A stretch of 64,000 nucleotides of DNA from JBCAXA01 sp039183535 (GTDB taxonomy: Bacteria > Pseudomonadota > Gammaproteobacteria > Steroidobacterales > Woeseiaceae): contig JBCDBO010000005.1 in NCBI GenBank assembly GCA_039183535.1, forward strand, positions 1 to 64,000. Reading direction: 5' to 3'. Shown here piece by piece: positions 1 to 8,471 of the stretch; the first letter of the stretch is position 1; each line of letters opens with the position of its first letter. Below the pieces are notes generated by a model, which made no database searches, was not told the DNA's origin, and saw only the letters and a list, made by a program, of their open reading frames with translations. The translations under genes were made by a program, and so were the position numbers.

Positions 1-120
1 CGACGCGCGGTGGTTGGAAAAAACGCGCCCGCGTTTTTCACCGAGCGGCGTCAGCCGCGAAGCCCGAAGGGCCGAAACAGCTATAAGGCTGTTTCGGGTA
101 ATCCTCTCGGGCGCGCCATT
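1..120. repeat. 120-bp direct repeat, copy 1
   Basis: Copy 1 of a 120-bp sequence that recurs at 183-302 with only scattered differences. It holds two inverted repeats: one near 23-38 (AAAAACGC with GCGTTTTT) and one near 73-98 (CCGAAACAGC with GCTGTTTCGG). Both hairpins are kept in copy 2, although their loops differ. It may extend beyond the left end of the window. No coding role is evident. The family is not recognised. Confidence 0.8.
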
Positions 121-182
121 TAAAACGGATCCTTTACGGCCCTTTTTTAAATGACTTGTTTCTAGGTTCGAACCGTACCGCG

Positions 183-302
183 CGAAGCGCGGAGGTTCGA
201 AAAAACACGCTAGCGTTTTTCACCGAGCGGCGTCAGCCGCGAAGCCCGAAGGGCCGAAACAGCTAAAAGGCTGTTTCGGGTAATCCTCTCGGGCGCGCCA
301 TT
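183..302. repeat. 120-bp direct repeat, copy 2
   Basis: Copy 2 of the repeat at 1-120, offset by 182 bp. The loop of the GCTGTTTCGG hairpin differs (TATAAG in copy 1, TAAAAG in copy 2). The first hairpin has one stem mismatch here. It directly abuts the decayed IS3-type fragment that begins near 303. The 62-bp spacer between the copies contains the short palindrome GGTTCGAACC, but no complete tRNA cloverleaf can be drawn around it. Confidence 0.8.
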
Positions 303-520
303 CGGCGCAGCGCTTCCTCGACCGCCGTTTTTTCCAGGACCGTCTAGGCCAGCAGCCGCTTCGCTTCATCAAACTCCGGACCGCCGAACTTGGATATTCA
401 GCGGTAGAACGTGCCGTTCCCCATGCCGTACTTGCGAATCAGCTCCTAGCTTGGAACACCCGCTTCGTACTCCTTCAGGATCCCGATGATCTGTTCTTTG
501 GTGCAGCGCCTGCGTGTCCA
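303..520 (-). pseudogene. Decayed IS3-family transposase OrfA (helix-turn-helix part)
   Basis: Reading the minus strand in one frame from about 520 gives an IS3/IS911-type OrfA N-terminus. It includes the typical stretch KEQIIGILKEYEAG, then a helix-turn-helix region ending in GTFYR, then an FGG motif and EAKRL. Three in-frame stops interrupt it, at 446-448, 398-400 and 344-346, and no start codon sits in that frame. OrfA normally has about 90-100 residues and binds the IS ends. This copy retains about 70 codons and cannot be functional. Confidence 0.7.
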
Positions 521-590
521 TCTCGACTTCTCCTTTCAATCAAAAATACAGGAAAAGCCTCTTCCGAAAATGTCAAAGTCTTGGGGGATA
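303..590 (-). mobile_element. Remnant of an IS3-family insertion sequence
   Basis: This is the left-end remnant of an insertion sequence, read on the minus strand. The outer end at 571-590 reads TATCCCCCAAGACTTTGACA on the minus strand, which resembles an IS3-family terminal inverted repeat. It is followed by a short leader and a decayed orfA. No orfB with the DDE catalytic domain follows, because the sequence changes to the 120-bp repeat at about 302. The element is therefore truncated and immobile on its own. No target-site duplication could be identified. Confidence 0.6.
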
Positions 591-872
591 AATCAATTGC
601 CTATGGCGATACTGCTGCCAAAAGATCGCGGCATCGCGATTTTGTCTAAACATCGACTGACGCGGTATCAACGCTAGATCTTTGTGCGGTCCGCTTCGAC
701 AAGCAGCCGCTATCCGGCGGGCTTCGCGAGATGTAGGCACGACACTCGCCTATCGGCTGTCGTCAACATTGGCCGCTGTCGCACGGGCGGCGAAGTTCGA
801 GCCGCTGGTCAAATACGAAGCATCTGTGTATAAAAGCATACTCTATTGTCGAACAAATATAGGGCAAGGGGT
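591..872. other. Intergenic region, no gene seen
   Basis: This stretch lies between the IS remnant and the serine hydrolase. Short open frames cross it, but none has a convincing ribosome-binding site or recognisable product. An A/T-rich tract just upstream of the hydrolase (about 835-865) could hold its promoter, but no clear -35/-10 pair can be assigned. Confidence 0.5.
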
Positions 873-2249
873 ATGTGGAAGCATTGTCGTGTTTCGTTTC
901 GGCGGCTGATGGGTGTGTTGGTAGCCGTTACGCTTACCTCAGCCTGCGGGGGTCAGAACGCCGCACCATCTGTCGAATCCAATGCGGAAATCAGTCCTAT
1001 GGCTCGCAACGATAATGCATTGGCAGAAATAACGACGGCAGGCAAAACGGCGCCGTTTTCCGCTGAGGGGCTCAAGAGGCTCGAGGCGCGAGTGGCGCAA
1101 TTCGTCGCGGATGGCGATGCCGCTGCCGTGAATACGGTATTGGTGCACAAAGGCCAGGTCGTCCAGTACGCGCAGGCAGGGTTTCAGAACGTTGAGACAC
1201 AGACACCGGTATCTGAAGACACAATCTGGCGCATCTATTCCATGACTAAACCGATTGTTGGTGTGGCTATGATGATGTTGTACGAGGAAGGTGTCTTTGC
1301 GCTTGACGACCCGATCTCTAAATTCGTTCCGGAGTTGTCCGGTTTGAAGATCGTCGGCCCTGATGTCGATTCCGAGTGGACTGAGCCGGCTCGCGAGCCC
1401 ACCATGCAAGAATTGCTGGCACATACGGCAGGTTTTTCATACGGCTTTACCGATGACGATCCGCTCGCTCCGTACTATCGAGAAAAACAAATCCTGGGCT
1501 CACCCGACTTGGATGAGTTTATTCATAGAGTGTCGCAGGTCCCGCTCCTGCATGAGCCGGGTGCACAGTGGAACTACAGTGTGGCCGTCGATATACAGGG
1601 TGCGATTATCGAACGGGTGACCGGTCAGTCTCTCGGTGAGTATCTCCAGGAAACGCTCTTCGACCCGCTAGGAATGACCGACACCGGTTTTCGCGTACCG
1701 GCAGAAGACTTTGGCCGCATGGCCGACGGGTTCATGGTCGATCCAACAAGCGGACAGCTGGGTCGATTGAGCGAAGAACAAATCAGTGGATTTGGCGTTG
1801 TCTACCGGGAAGGCGCGCCGCTATTTGAGTCGGGTGGGTTCGGTCTTGCTTCAACATTGCCGGATTACGCACGCTTCTGCCAGATGCTGGCCAATGGCGG
1901 ATCCTTTAACGGGAGACAGTTTTTGAAACCAGAGACAGTCGAATTGATGCGAACTAACGTCTTGCCCATCGATCAACCGTTGGAAACGCCGGGGCTTTTG
2001 GACGACAGTGGCAAGCCTGGTACGGGCTTCGGTCTAAATTTTGGCGTCGTCTACGATGCCGATAGCTCGCCGACGCCGTATGGTCAGGGGACGTATTTTT
2101 GGGGCGGTCTAGCATCGACCTGGTTCTGGATCGACCCGGAGCACGACCTCTACTACATTGGTATGGTGCAGGTGTTTCCGGTTGCCGCGCCAGTTGCAGA
2201 CTTCCGCCGGATAACGGCAGATATTATCTACGCCGATTTGGAGCGCTAG
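873..2249 (+). CDS. Serine hydrolase of the beta-lactamase/esterase family, predicted lipoprotein
   Basis: A 458-residue protein of the class C beta-lactamase fold, a family that includes esterases, DD-peptidases and penicillin-binding-like enzymes. The nucleophile motif S-M-T-K is at residues 123-126 and the Y-S-V motif has its Tyr near 235. A GGLAST segment near the C-terminus may be the third motif. The N-terminus has basic residues, a hydrophobic core and a lipobox ending at Cys25 (TSAC), so it should be anchored in the envelope. ATG 873 is preferred over an upstream TTG at 846, because it gives a compact lipoprotein signal and has AAGGGG just before it. As the first gene beside a catabolic cluster it may hydrolyse an ester or lactone, which is inference; beta-lactamase activity is less likely. 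Confidence 0.85.
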   Translation: MWKHCRVSFRRLMGVLVAVTLTSACGGQNAAPSVESNAEISPMARNDNALAEITTAGKTAPFSAEGLKRLEARVAQFVADGDAAAVNTVLVHKGQVVQYAQAGFQNVETQTPVSEDTIWRIYSMTKPIVGVAMMMLYEEGVFALDDPISKFVPELSGLKIVGPDVDSEWTEPAREPTMQELLAHTAGFSYGFTDDDPLAPYYREKQILGSPDLDEFIHRVSQVPLLHEPGAQWNYSVAVDIQGAIIERVTGQSLGEYLQETLFDPLGMTDTGFRVPAEDFGRMADGFMVDPTSGQLGRLSEEQISGFGVVYREGAPLFESGGFGLASTLPDYARFCQMLANGGSFNGRQFLKPETVELMRTNVLPIDQPLETPGLLDDSGKPGTGFGLNFGVVYDADSSPTPYGQGTYFWGGLASTWFWIDPEHDLYYIGMVQVFPVAAPVADFRRITADIIYADLER

Positions 2250-2280
2250 GACGTCTACCTAAACCTGGCTGCGGGTCTGT

Positions 2281-3588
2281 CTATTTGGCCTGCAACCCGG
2301 CGAACAGAAAGTCACAAATCTCATCAGCGATGCCGATGGCGGATCGGTAGTCATCAATGTCGCGCCATTTGGGTATCCAACCAAAAGCACCCGCACTCAA
2401 GTGAGCCACCAACGTCGTGTAGCAAGAGCGAGCAATGCCCGCTTCAATACCCTGGTCAAGAAATCGTGCGATCGTCTTGTTCTGTCGACGTGCAATTTTC
2501 TTGAAACGCCGTTGATCGTCTTCCGGTAACGATCCAAAGCCTGGCTGCGGCATCAATGGCGATAGTTCGGATGCTTTCGCCTGAATATTCAGATGTGCGT
2601 TAATTAGTGCAGACTCTAGTCCATTCGATCCGCGTTCTATCGAGACCTCAATAAAACGGTCTTGCAGCTCCAGTGCTCGCTCGTAGCACTTGACCACCAG
2701 ATCTTCTTTGTCAATTAGGTAGTGATACAAAACGCCTTTCGTGACACCGAGCTCGTCAGTGACCTCGTCAAGAGATGTGGCATCGATGCCGCCGCGATTG
2801 AAGAGGCGTGATGCGGTTTCAAGAACTCGTTCCTTTTTGGTGCGTGAGGCGTGTTCACGATTGAATACATCACCCGGCGATTGACGAAAACCGTCGACCG
2901 AAAAGGAGAACTCAAATCGTTTCACGTTCTCCATTGCTAAGCCCTTGGATACGAGGTCCTCGAGCGCAATCGCCGCTTCCGATCGAAGGTTCTTGGCGCG
3001 GCCTTTTGCCGACCAGTCAGACAGCAGTTGCGACCAGGACAACATACCGAAAATGGCTTGGGCGATGACCTCATCGTCGCACGCTCGAATAGAGCCATCC
3101 TCGATCCCCATCCGAATAAACCGCCGCAACGAAGCAATGTTCCGGCCGTGCGCATTGCGGATAACATCGGCGATGCTCGCGTCCAAGGAATTGATCTCGC
3201 TCAAAACTGCAACCGGCAGCCGGTCAGGTGTGAGCGCTCGTTCAATAAACCCGCAAACCCGAGCTAGTCCGTTCGGGTTCGCCGCTGCCTCCATCAAGTC
3301 GTCGGCCATCTGTTCACAAGACCGGCTGTAGCATTGGTACACCAAGTCTGCGCGATCTCTGACGTAGTGGTACACCGACGCACGCGCAAGCCCAAGTTTT
3401 TCGGCGATCTCCGCGATGCTGATCGCTGATATGCCGTTCGAATTGAACAGTGCGGTCGCACCCTGAATCAGGAGATCTCGCTTCTCCTTCTTGAGCGATG
3501 GACGGCCCGGTGGCCGAGGCGTGGGCCTGACTGCGTTGGATGGATCAGCTTTCATCTCATTCTCAGTAGGCCGCATTTCGTGTCCCAT
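2281..3588 (-). CDS. Double-headed TetR-family regulator (two TetR units in one chain)
   Basis: About 435 residues, twice the usual TetR length of about 200. The first DNA-binding domain follows an R-P-G-R-P basic segment and contains ISIAEIAEKLGLARASVYHY. The second, roughly 235 residues later, contains TSLDEVTDELGVTKGVLYHY. Each head is followed by its own helical ligand-binding region, so this is a fused tandem pair rather than a truncated duplication. It is divergent from the TonB receptor at 3829, with 240 bp between them, and probably represses that transcription unit. The start is uncertain: TTG 3606, ATG 3588, ATG 3576 and ATG 3555 all precede the first domain. Confidence 0.88.
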   Translation of the reverse strand: MGHEMRPTENEMKADPSNAVRPTPRPPGRPSLKKEKRDLLIQGATALFNSNGISAISIAEIAEKLGLARASVYHYVRDRADLVYQCYSRSCEQMADDLMEAAANPNGLARVCGFIERALTPDRLPVAVLSEINSLDASIADVIRNAHGRNIASLRRFIRMGIEDGSIRACDDEVIAQAIFGMLSWSQLLSDWSAKGRAKNLRSEAAIALEDLVSKGLAMENVKRFEFSFSVDGFRQSPGDVFNREHASRTKKERVLETASRLFNRGGIDATSLDEVTDELGVTKGVLYHYLIDKEDLVVKCYERALELQDRFIEVSIERGSNGLESALINAHLNIQAKASELSPLMPQPGFGSLPEDDQRRFKKIARRQNKTIARFLDQGIEAGIARSCYTTLVAHLSAGAFGWIPKWRDIDDYRSAIGIADEICDFLFAGLQAK

Positions 3589-3686
3589 GTAAACCGGCCT
3601 AATCAACTCGAATGTCTGTGGAGAAAGGCTCTTTTCGTAGGCTTACCTCAACAAAAATCAACAATTAGTAATCAAATCATACTTTT

Positions 3687-3706
3687 CTGTCGAAAAATAT
3701 TGACAG
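3687..3706. promoter_or_regulatory. Candidate operator, inverted repeat CTGTC-N10-GACAG
   Basis: In the A/T-rich divergent region between the double TetR gene and the TonB receptor there is an inverted repeat CTGTC-N10-GACAG. A third GACAG follows in the direct-repeat context TTGACAG near 3740. TetR proteins often bind such dyads in the divergent promoter beside their own gene. The assignment to this regulator is inference from position. Confidence 0.3.
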
Positions 3707-3828
3707 TGAATCTTAAAAAACGCAACCTGACCTGAATTGACAGAAACACCGGGTTCGGACCGGGGTCGATACACGCCGTTGCGGCACAGAGGTAATGGTC
3801 CGCTAGGCAGGAAGAAGGGGGGGAAACA

Positions 3829-6132
3829 ATGACTTCTTCATTTGGTAGCAATACGCAAAGCACGATTCGTTGCCACGCTTGCCGACGCTGCGCGTCTGTC
3901 CTTTGGGTGGCCACTCTCACGTTTGTTCCATTAGCTACGGCGAAGGCACAGATTGAGGAAATTACCGTGACCGCGCAGAAACGTGAGCAATCGATTAGCG
4001 ATGTTCCGATGTCTATCTCCGTGCTTAGCGGCCAAGCCTTGCAGGATCGCGGCATCGAACAAGTAGCGGATTTCGCGAGGAGTGTGCCGGCCTTTACCTA
4101 CACGGAGTCGCGCGTTGGGACGCCGATATACACGCTTCGCGGAGTCGGTTTTAACGATATCGCTCTGGGAGGTCGGCCGACAGTCAGTGTGTATGTGGAT
4201 GAGGTACCAATTCCGTTCGCGATCGAAACGCGCGGCGGCTTTCTGGATCTAGAGCGTGTCGAAGTCTTAAAAGGTCCGCAGGGCACCTTGTTCGGACAAA
4301 ACGCCACCGGCGGTGCAATCAATTTAATCGCTGCGAAGCCCACCGATGAGTTCACCTCCGGTGTGAAGCTCGAGTACGGGCGATTCGGGGCGTTTACGGT
4401 GGGCGGTTTCGCTAGCGGCTCAGTGTCGGACAGTTTGAAAGTTCGTGTAGCCGCGGAACATGAAGGAAGCGACGATTGGCAACAAGGCTATCTAACGAGT
4501 TTCGAAACCGGTGCCCAGGATTTGACGACGGCTCGATTGTTGTTCGACTGGACGCCAACTGACCGACTCGGTGTGTCGTTAAATGTCAATGGCTACATCG
4601 ATCAATCGGAGAGCCAAGCACCCCAGTTATCCGGTATTGCCCCAGGAATTCCCCCCGCCGCGCCATTCATACCTGGCCTACTGGGTATTCCAAATCCCGC
4701 CGAGGACAATCGCTTGGCTGAGCCGACACCGGACGACTACGCCAGAGACAACTCGTTCGCTCAAGCCAGCCTTCGATTCGATTTCGACCTCACAGACAGT
4801 ATGACCCTGACCTCACTGACGTCTTTCAGTACCTACGACCAGGATCAAACGGTCGACGTGGATGGCCAGGCCATCATCGGTCTGCAACAGCGAACAACCG
4901 GCAAAATTGACTCGTTCTTCCAGGAGTTGCGACTTGGCGGTAGTGTCAATGGCCGCACCCATATTACGGTTGGACTCAACTATGCGGACGACAGAACCGA
5001 AGAATTTAATGTTGATGACATCAGTCAGAGCACGCTGGGCGTTGGCACTGGTCTGCTGACGTTCAATCTCCGCAATGATCAAGATATCGAGACGTTTGCA
5101 GCTTTTGCGGACGTGGAGTACGACCTAACAGATGATTTGTCCGTGTTTGGTGGCATACGCTACACAAGCTCCGACAATGAGTTCACCGGTTGTTCGTTGG
5201 ACTCCGGCGACGGTACGGCTTCGGCATTTTTTGTAAACGTCCTAATGTTGCCACCGCCAGGTGCTGGCAACTGCTTCTCATTTGATCTTGCGACCTTCAG
5301 CTATCCATTAATCCAAACTACGCTGGATGAGGACAATACGTCATGGCGGTTTGGAGTCGATTGGGCGGCGACCGATACAACAAAGGTGTACGCAACGATC
5401 AGCCGCGGCTATAAGGCCGGTGGTTTTCCGACTCTCGCAGCAACTGCCGCGGTGCAATACGATCCGACCTTGCAAGAAGAGCTGACGGCCTATGAGGTTG
5501 GATTGCGTTCCGAACCGTCGGATGAGGTTCGAATCAGCACGTCGATTTACTATTACGACTATGTAGACAAACAAGTACTCGGATTTACGAATGATCCGGT
5601 CTTCGGTCCGTTACTACGCCTCAATAATGTACCGGAGAGTGAGGTTGTCGGTGCCGATTTCCAGCTGGAGTGGTCACCCATCGAGGGACTGAACCTAAGC
5701 GCCGCAGCCAGCTACGTAGACTCCGAGGTGACGAGTGACTACTTTAGTCAGGATGCGTTCGGCGTTGATGCCAACTTCCGCGGTGAGCCGTTTCCGAACG
5801 CACCTGAATTTCAGTTTTCAGCGGATGCCAGTTATCGGTGGCCAGTGTCCGACGGCTTGGATGCATTCGTCGGTCTCGGCATGAACCACCAGGATGACAC
5901 TAACTCGGAATTCGGTCAGTCCCCGGAACTGGATGTTGATGGCTATACGCTAGTGGATGTTCGTGCAGGCGTTGAGAGTAATGAAGGCCGCTGGCGCCTG
6001 AGTGCCTGGGTGCGAAACGTTGCTGACGAATACTATTGGTCGTTCGCTAGCAAGACCAACGATACGTTTATTCGTTACACCGGCATGCCACGTACCTACG
6101 GAGCCACACTGACGCTGAGTTTCGGAAACTAA
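3829..6132 (+). CDS. TonB-dependent outer-membrane receptor
   Basis: A 767-residue receptor that should import a substrate across the outer membrane using TonB energy. A strong purine-rich ribosome-binding site (AAGAAGGGGGGG) precedes ATG 3829. A signal sequence ends near residue 44 (ATAKAQ), followed by the TonB box EEITVTAQKRE and a plug domain with the usual GTLFGQNATGGAINL signature. The rest is a beta-barrel ending in LSFGN. The next gene, a PQQ-type dehydrogenase, starts 3 bp after the stop, so the two are surely co-transcribed and probably handle the same compound. The substrate cannot be read from the sequence. Confidence 0.93.
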   Translation: MTSSFGSNTQSTIRCHACRRCASVLWVATLTFVPLATAKAQIEEITVTAQKREQSISDVPMSISVLSGQALQDRGIEQVADFARSVPAFTYTESRVGTPIYTLRGVGFNDIALGGRPTVSVYVDEVPIPFAIETRGGFLDLERVEVLKGPQGTLFGQNATGGAINLIAAKPTDEFTSGVKLEYGRFGAFTVGGFASGSVSDSLKVRVAAEHEGSDDWQQGYLTSFETGAQDLTTARLLFDWTPTDRLGVSLNVNGYIDQSESQAPQLSGIAPGIPPAAPFIPGLLGIPNPAEDNRLAEPTPDDYARDNSFAQASLRFDFDLTDSMTLTSLTSFSTYDQDQTVDVDGQAIIGLQQRTTGKIDSFFQELRLGGSVNGRTHITVGLNYADDRTEEFNVDDISQSTLGVGTGLLTFNLRNDQDIETFAAFADVEYDLTDDLSVFGGIRYTSSDNEFTGCSLDSGDGTASAFFVNVLMLPPPGAGNCFSFDLATFSYPLIQTTLDEDNTSWRFGVDWAATDTTKVYATISRGYKAGGFPTLAATAAVQYDPTLQEELTAYEVGLRSEPSDEVRISTSIYYYDYVDKQVLGFTNDPVFGPLLRLNNVPESEVVGADFQLEWSPIEGLNLSAAASYVDSEVTSDYFSQDAFGVDANFRGEPFPNAPEFQFSADASYRWPVSDGLDAFVGLGMNHQDDTNSEFGQSPELDVDGYTLVDVRAGVESNEGRWRLSAWVRNVADEYYWSFASKTNDTFIRYTGMPRTYGATLTLSFGN

Positions 6133-6135
6133 GGC

Positions 6136-8418
6136 GTGGCTGGGGCGTCCCACCAGCAGACGGCAGCCATAGGATTTTGCCATTTCGCCCGAGGCGTTTA
6201 TTACCTCGGATTCGTCGTGTTGACCCTTTTCGCTCAGGCCTGCTCGAAGCAGCCGGATTCAGAGGTAGCCGCAGCCGCGGATAGCGTTCGAGGGGCGGAT
6301 CGTCGTGCGCAGATGGTAGCGGCCAATCAAAACACGGCTGCGTGGTTCACAACCGGCGGTCAATTTGGTGAGACACATTACTCCTCGTTGCAACAAATAA
6401 ATCGAGCCAACGTGAGCAATCTCGGGTTTGCCTGGGATTATCCGCTTTACTCCCGACGCGGCATCGAGTCGACGCCGGTGATTGTCGATGGCGTGGTCTT
6501 TGGCACCGGCAACTGGGGTAGCGTCTACGCCGTCAATGCCAAAACGGGCGAGCGAGTGTGGGAGTTTCGCCCACAACTGGACGGCCAGATTGCTAAAGAT
6601 GCGTGCTGCGACATCGTAAACCGCGGCGTCGCCGTCTGGGCCGACCTGCTATACGTAGCGGCGCTAGACGGTGCTCTGTATGCCTTGAACAAGGATACGG
6701 GAGAGATCGTTTGGCGGGCGGATACCTTCGCGGGCGAACCCGGCCGCAAGTCATCGACCGGGGCGCCGCGTGTCGCGGGTGATGTTGTCGTCATCGGCTT
6801 CGGCGGGGCAGACATGAATGCGCGGGGTTACTTCACCGCTTACGACTTGGACACGGGCGAGCAACGTTGGCGTTTCTATACCGTGCCCGGCTCACCCGAG
6901 TTGCCGTACGAACACCCCGAGCTCGAGTGGGCTGCGGGTACTTGGGATCCAAACAGTCTCTGGGAAGCCGGCCTTGGTGGCACGGTCTGGGACAATATGG
7001 TCTACGACCCAGAGCTCAACATTCTCTATGTTGGGACGGGTAACTCCGCTGTGTATGCGCAGAAGTATCGAAGTCCGGCCGGCGGAGACAATCTGTTCGT
7101 TGCCTCGATTCTAGCTATTGACCCAGACACCGGTCGATTGCTCTGGCACTACCAGACTACGCCGGGCGACCAATGGGATTACACGGCGACCCAGAACATG
7201 ATCTTGACCGATCTGGATTGGAACGGCGAAACACGACAAGTGTTGCTCCAGGCACCCAAAAATGGGTTCTTTTACGTGCTTGATCGTGTCAGTGGCGAAT
7301 TGCTGTCGGCTGAGAAATATGCCCCCGCCAACTGGGCATCCCATGTAGATATGGCGACCGGAAAACCAGTGCTGACAGACGCGGCTGACTACGTGACGAA
7401 GCCGTCGATTGTTTGGCCAAGCACCCGAGGCGCCCACAACTGGCGTCCAATGTCGCTGAGTCCAGATACGGGTCTTGTCTATATACCCGCGTACGAAGCC
7501 GTCGACTTAAAGGTCAATTTGTTTCCGGATGAATTTGACTACGATCCGCGGCACTGGTCAGCCGGGGTCCTGCCGCTGCCACTGATCGAAGCGGCCGTTG
7601 ATGCCGTTGACGGGTTTTACCCAGCAGATGATTCGATCAACAAAGACTTGCTTAAACAGGTAATCCGAGACAATCGAGACAAGGTGCCGCCCAATCGAAC
7701 CGTGCTGCGCGCTTGGGACCCGGTCGCAGCGAAGATCGTTTGGGACATTGATATTCCGGAATTTGGTAACAGTGGCGCGGTGCTTTCGACCGCTGGCGGT
7801 CTTTTATTTCATACCAAACCCGACGGGCACTTGAATGTCTACAACGACGAGACGGGCGAGTTATTGAAGTCGATTGACACTGGTAGCGGCATGATGGCAG
7901 CGCCAGCCACATACGAGATCGACGGCGAACAATACATCGTGACAATGTCCGGCTTAGGGGGTGGCGGTTTTTTCAGCTATCCACCGTATACGGCCGCGTA
8001 CAAGTACGGTAACAGTGGACGAATGATGGCATTCAAGTTGGGCGGCGAAGAAACACCGAAGCCAAACGAAATTACCTGGCCATCACAGCCCGAACCTCCC
8101 GCACGCACTGGTGACAAAGAAACCGTTCTTGCGGGCAAGCGCTTGTTCAGTTGGAACTGCTCCGTCTGCCATGTCAATACGGGCGTTGGGGCGATTCCTA
8201 ACCTGAAAAATATGCAACCGGGCACACACCAAATTTTTTCTCAAATCGTCCTCGAAGGCTTACTGGTACCCAACGGGATGCCGAGCTTCGCTGACGCTCT
8301 TACGGTCGAGGAGGTTGATGCAATACACGCTTATCTCATCGATACCGCGTGGGCGAGCTTTACATCAAACGCGCGCAACGAAACTGACGAACAAACTGGA
8401 GGAATGAGCCAACACTAG
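6136..8418 (+). CDS. PQQ-dependent quinohaemoprotein alcohol dehydrogenase
   Basis: A 760-residue periplasmic enzyme that oxidises an alcohol using pyrroloquinoline quinone and passes electrons to a C-terminal cytochrome c. The beta-propeller domain has Trp-docking-type repeats and the vicinal Cys157-Cys158 typical of PQQ alcohol dehydrogenases. A class I haem site C-S-V-C-H is at residues 675-679, which places it with type II quinohaemoprotein enzymes. The N-terminus has a hydrophobic stretch and a lipobox at Cys36 (AQAC), so it is probably lipid-anchored. The start is GTG 6136, right after the TonB receptor; no better start lies before the signal. Within this cluster it probably oxidises the imported alcohol to a ketone or aldehyde (inference). 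No PQQ biosynthesis gene is in the window. Confidence 0.93.
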   Translation: MAGASHQQTAAIGFCHFARGVYYLGFVVLTLFAQACSKQPDSEVAAAADSVRGADRRAQMVAANQNTAAWFTTGGQFGETHYSSLQQINRANVSNLGFAWDYPLYSRRGIESTPVIVDGVVFGTGNWGSVYAVNAKTGERVWEFRPQLDGQIAKDACCDIVNRGVAVWADLLYVAALDGALYALNKDTGEIVWRADTFAGEPGRKSSTGAPRVAGDVVVIGFGGADMNARGYFTAYDLDTGEQRWRFYTVPGSPELPYEHPELEWAAGTWDPNSLWEAGLGGTVWDNMVYDPELNILYVGTGNSAVYAQKYRSPAGGDNLFVASILAIDPDTGRLLWHYQTTPGDQWDYTATQNMILTDLDWNGETRQVLLQAPKNGFFYVLDRVSGELLSAEKYAPANWASHVDMATGKPVLTDAADYVTKPSIVWPSTRGAHNWRPMSLSPDTGLVYIPAYEAVDLKVNLFPDEFDYDPRHWSAGVLPLPLIEAAVDAVDGFYPADDSINKDLLKQVIRDNRDKVPPNRTVLRAWDPVAAKIVWDIDIPEFGNSGAVLSTAGGLLFHTKPDGHLNVYNDETGELLKSIDTGSGMMAAPATYEIDGEQYIVTMSGLGGGGFFSYPPYTAAYKYGNSGRMMAFKLGGEETPKPNEITWPSQPEPPARTGDKETVLAGKRLFSWNCSVCHVNTGVGAIPNLKNMQPGTHQIFSQIVLEGLLVPNGMPSFADALTVEEVDAIHAYLIDTAWASFTSNARNETDEQTGGMSQH

Positions 8419-8471
8419 CGCACCCGCGCTCGCATCAAGCTCGTGATTTGAGCGCCGAGTATCGGGTCCGG

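Noticed and set aside
150..200. A possible tRNA or tRNA remnant around GGTTCGAACC
   Set aside because: Only a T-arm-like palindrome is seen; no acceptor, D or anticodon arm can be drawn.
486..909. Short plus-strand frames of 63 and 75 codons
   Set aside because: They lie in and after the IS remnant, have no ribosome-binding site and resemble no family.
939..1424. A minus-strand frame opposite the serine hydrolase
   Set aside because: The hydrolase has clear catalytic motifs in the other strand; the minus-strand translation has none.
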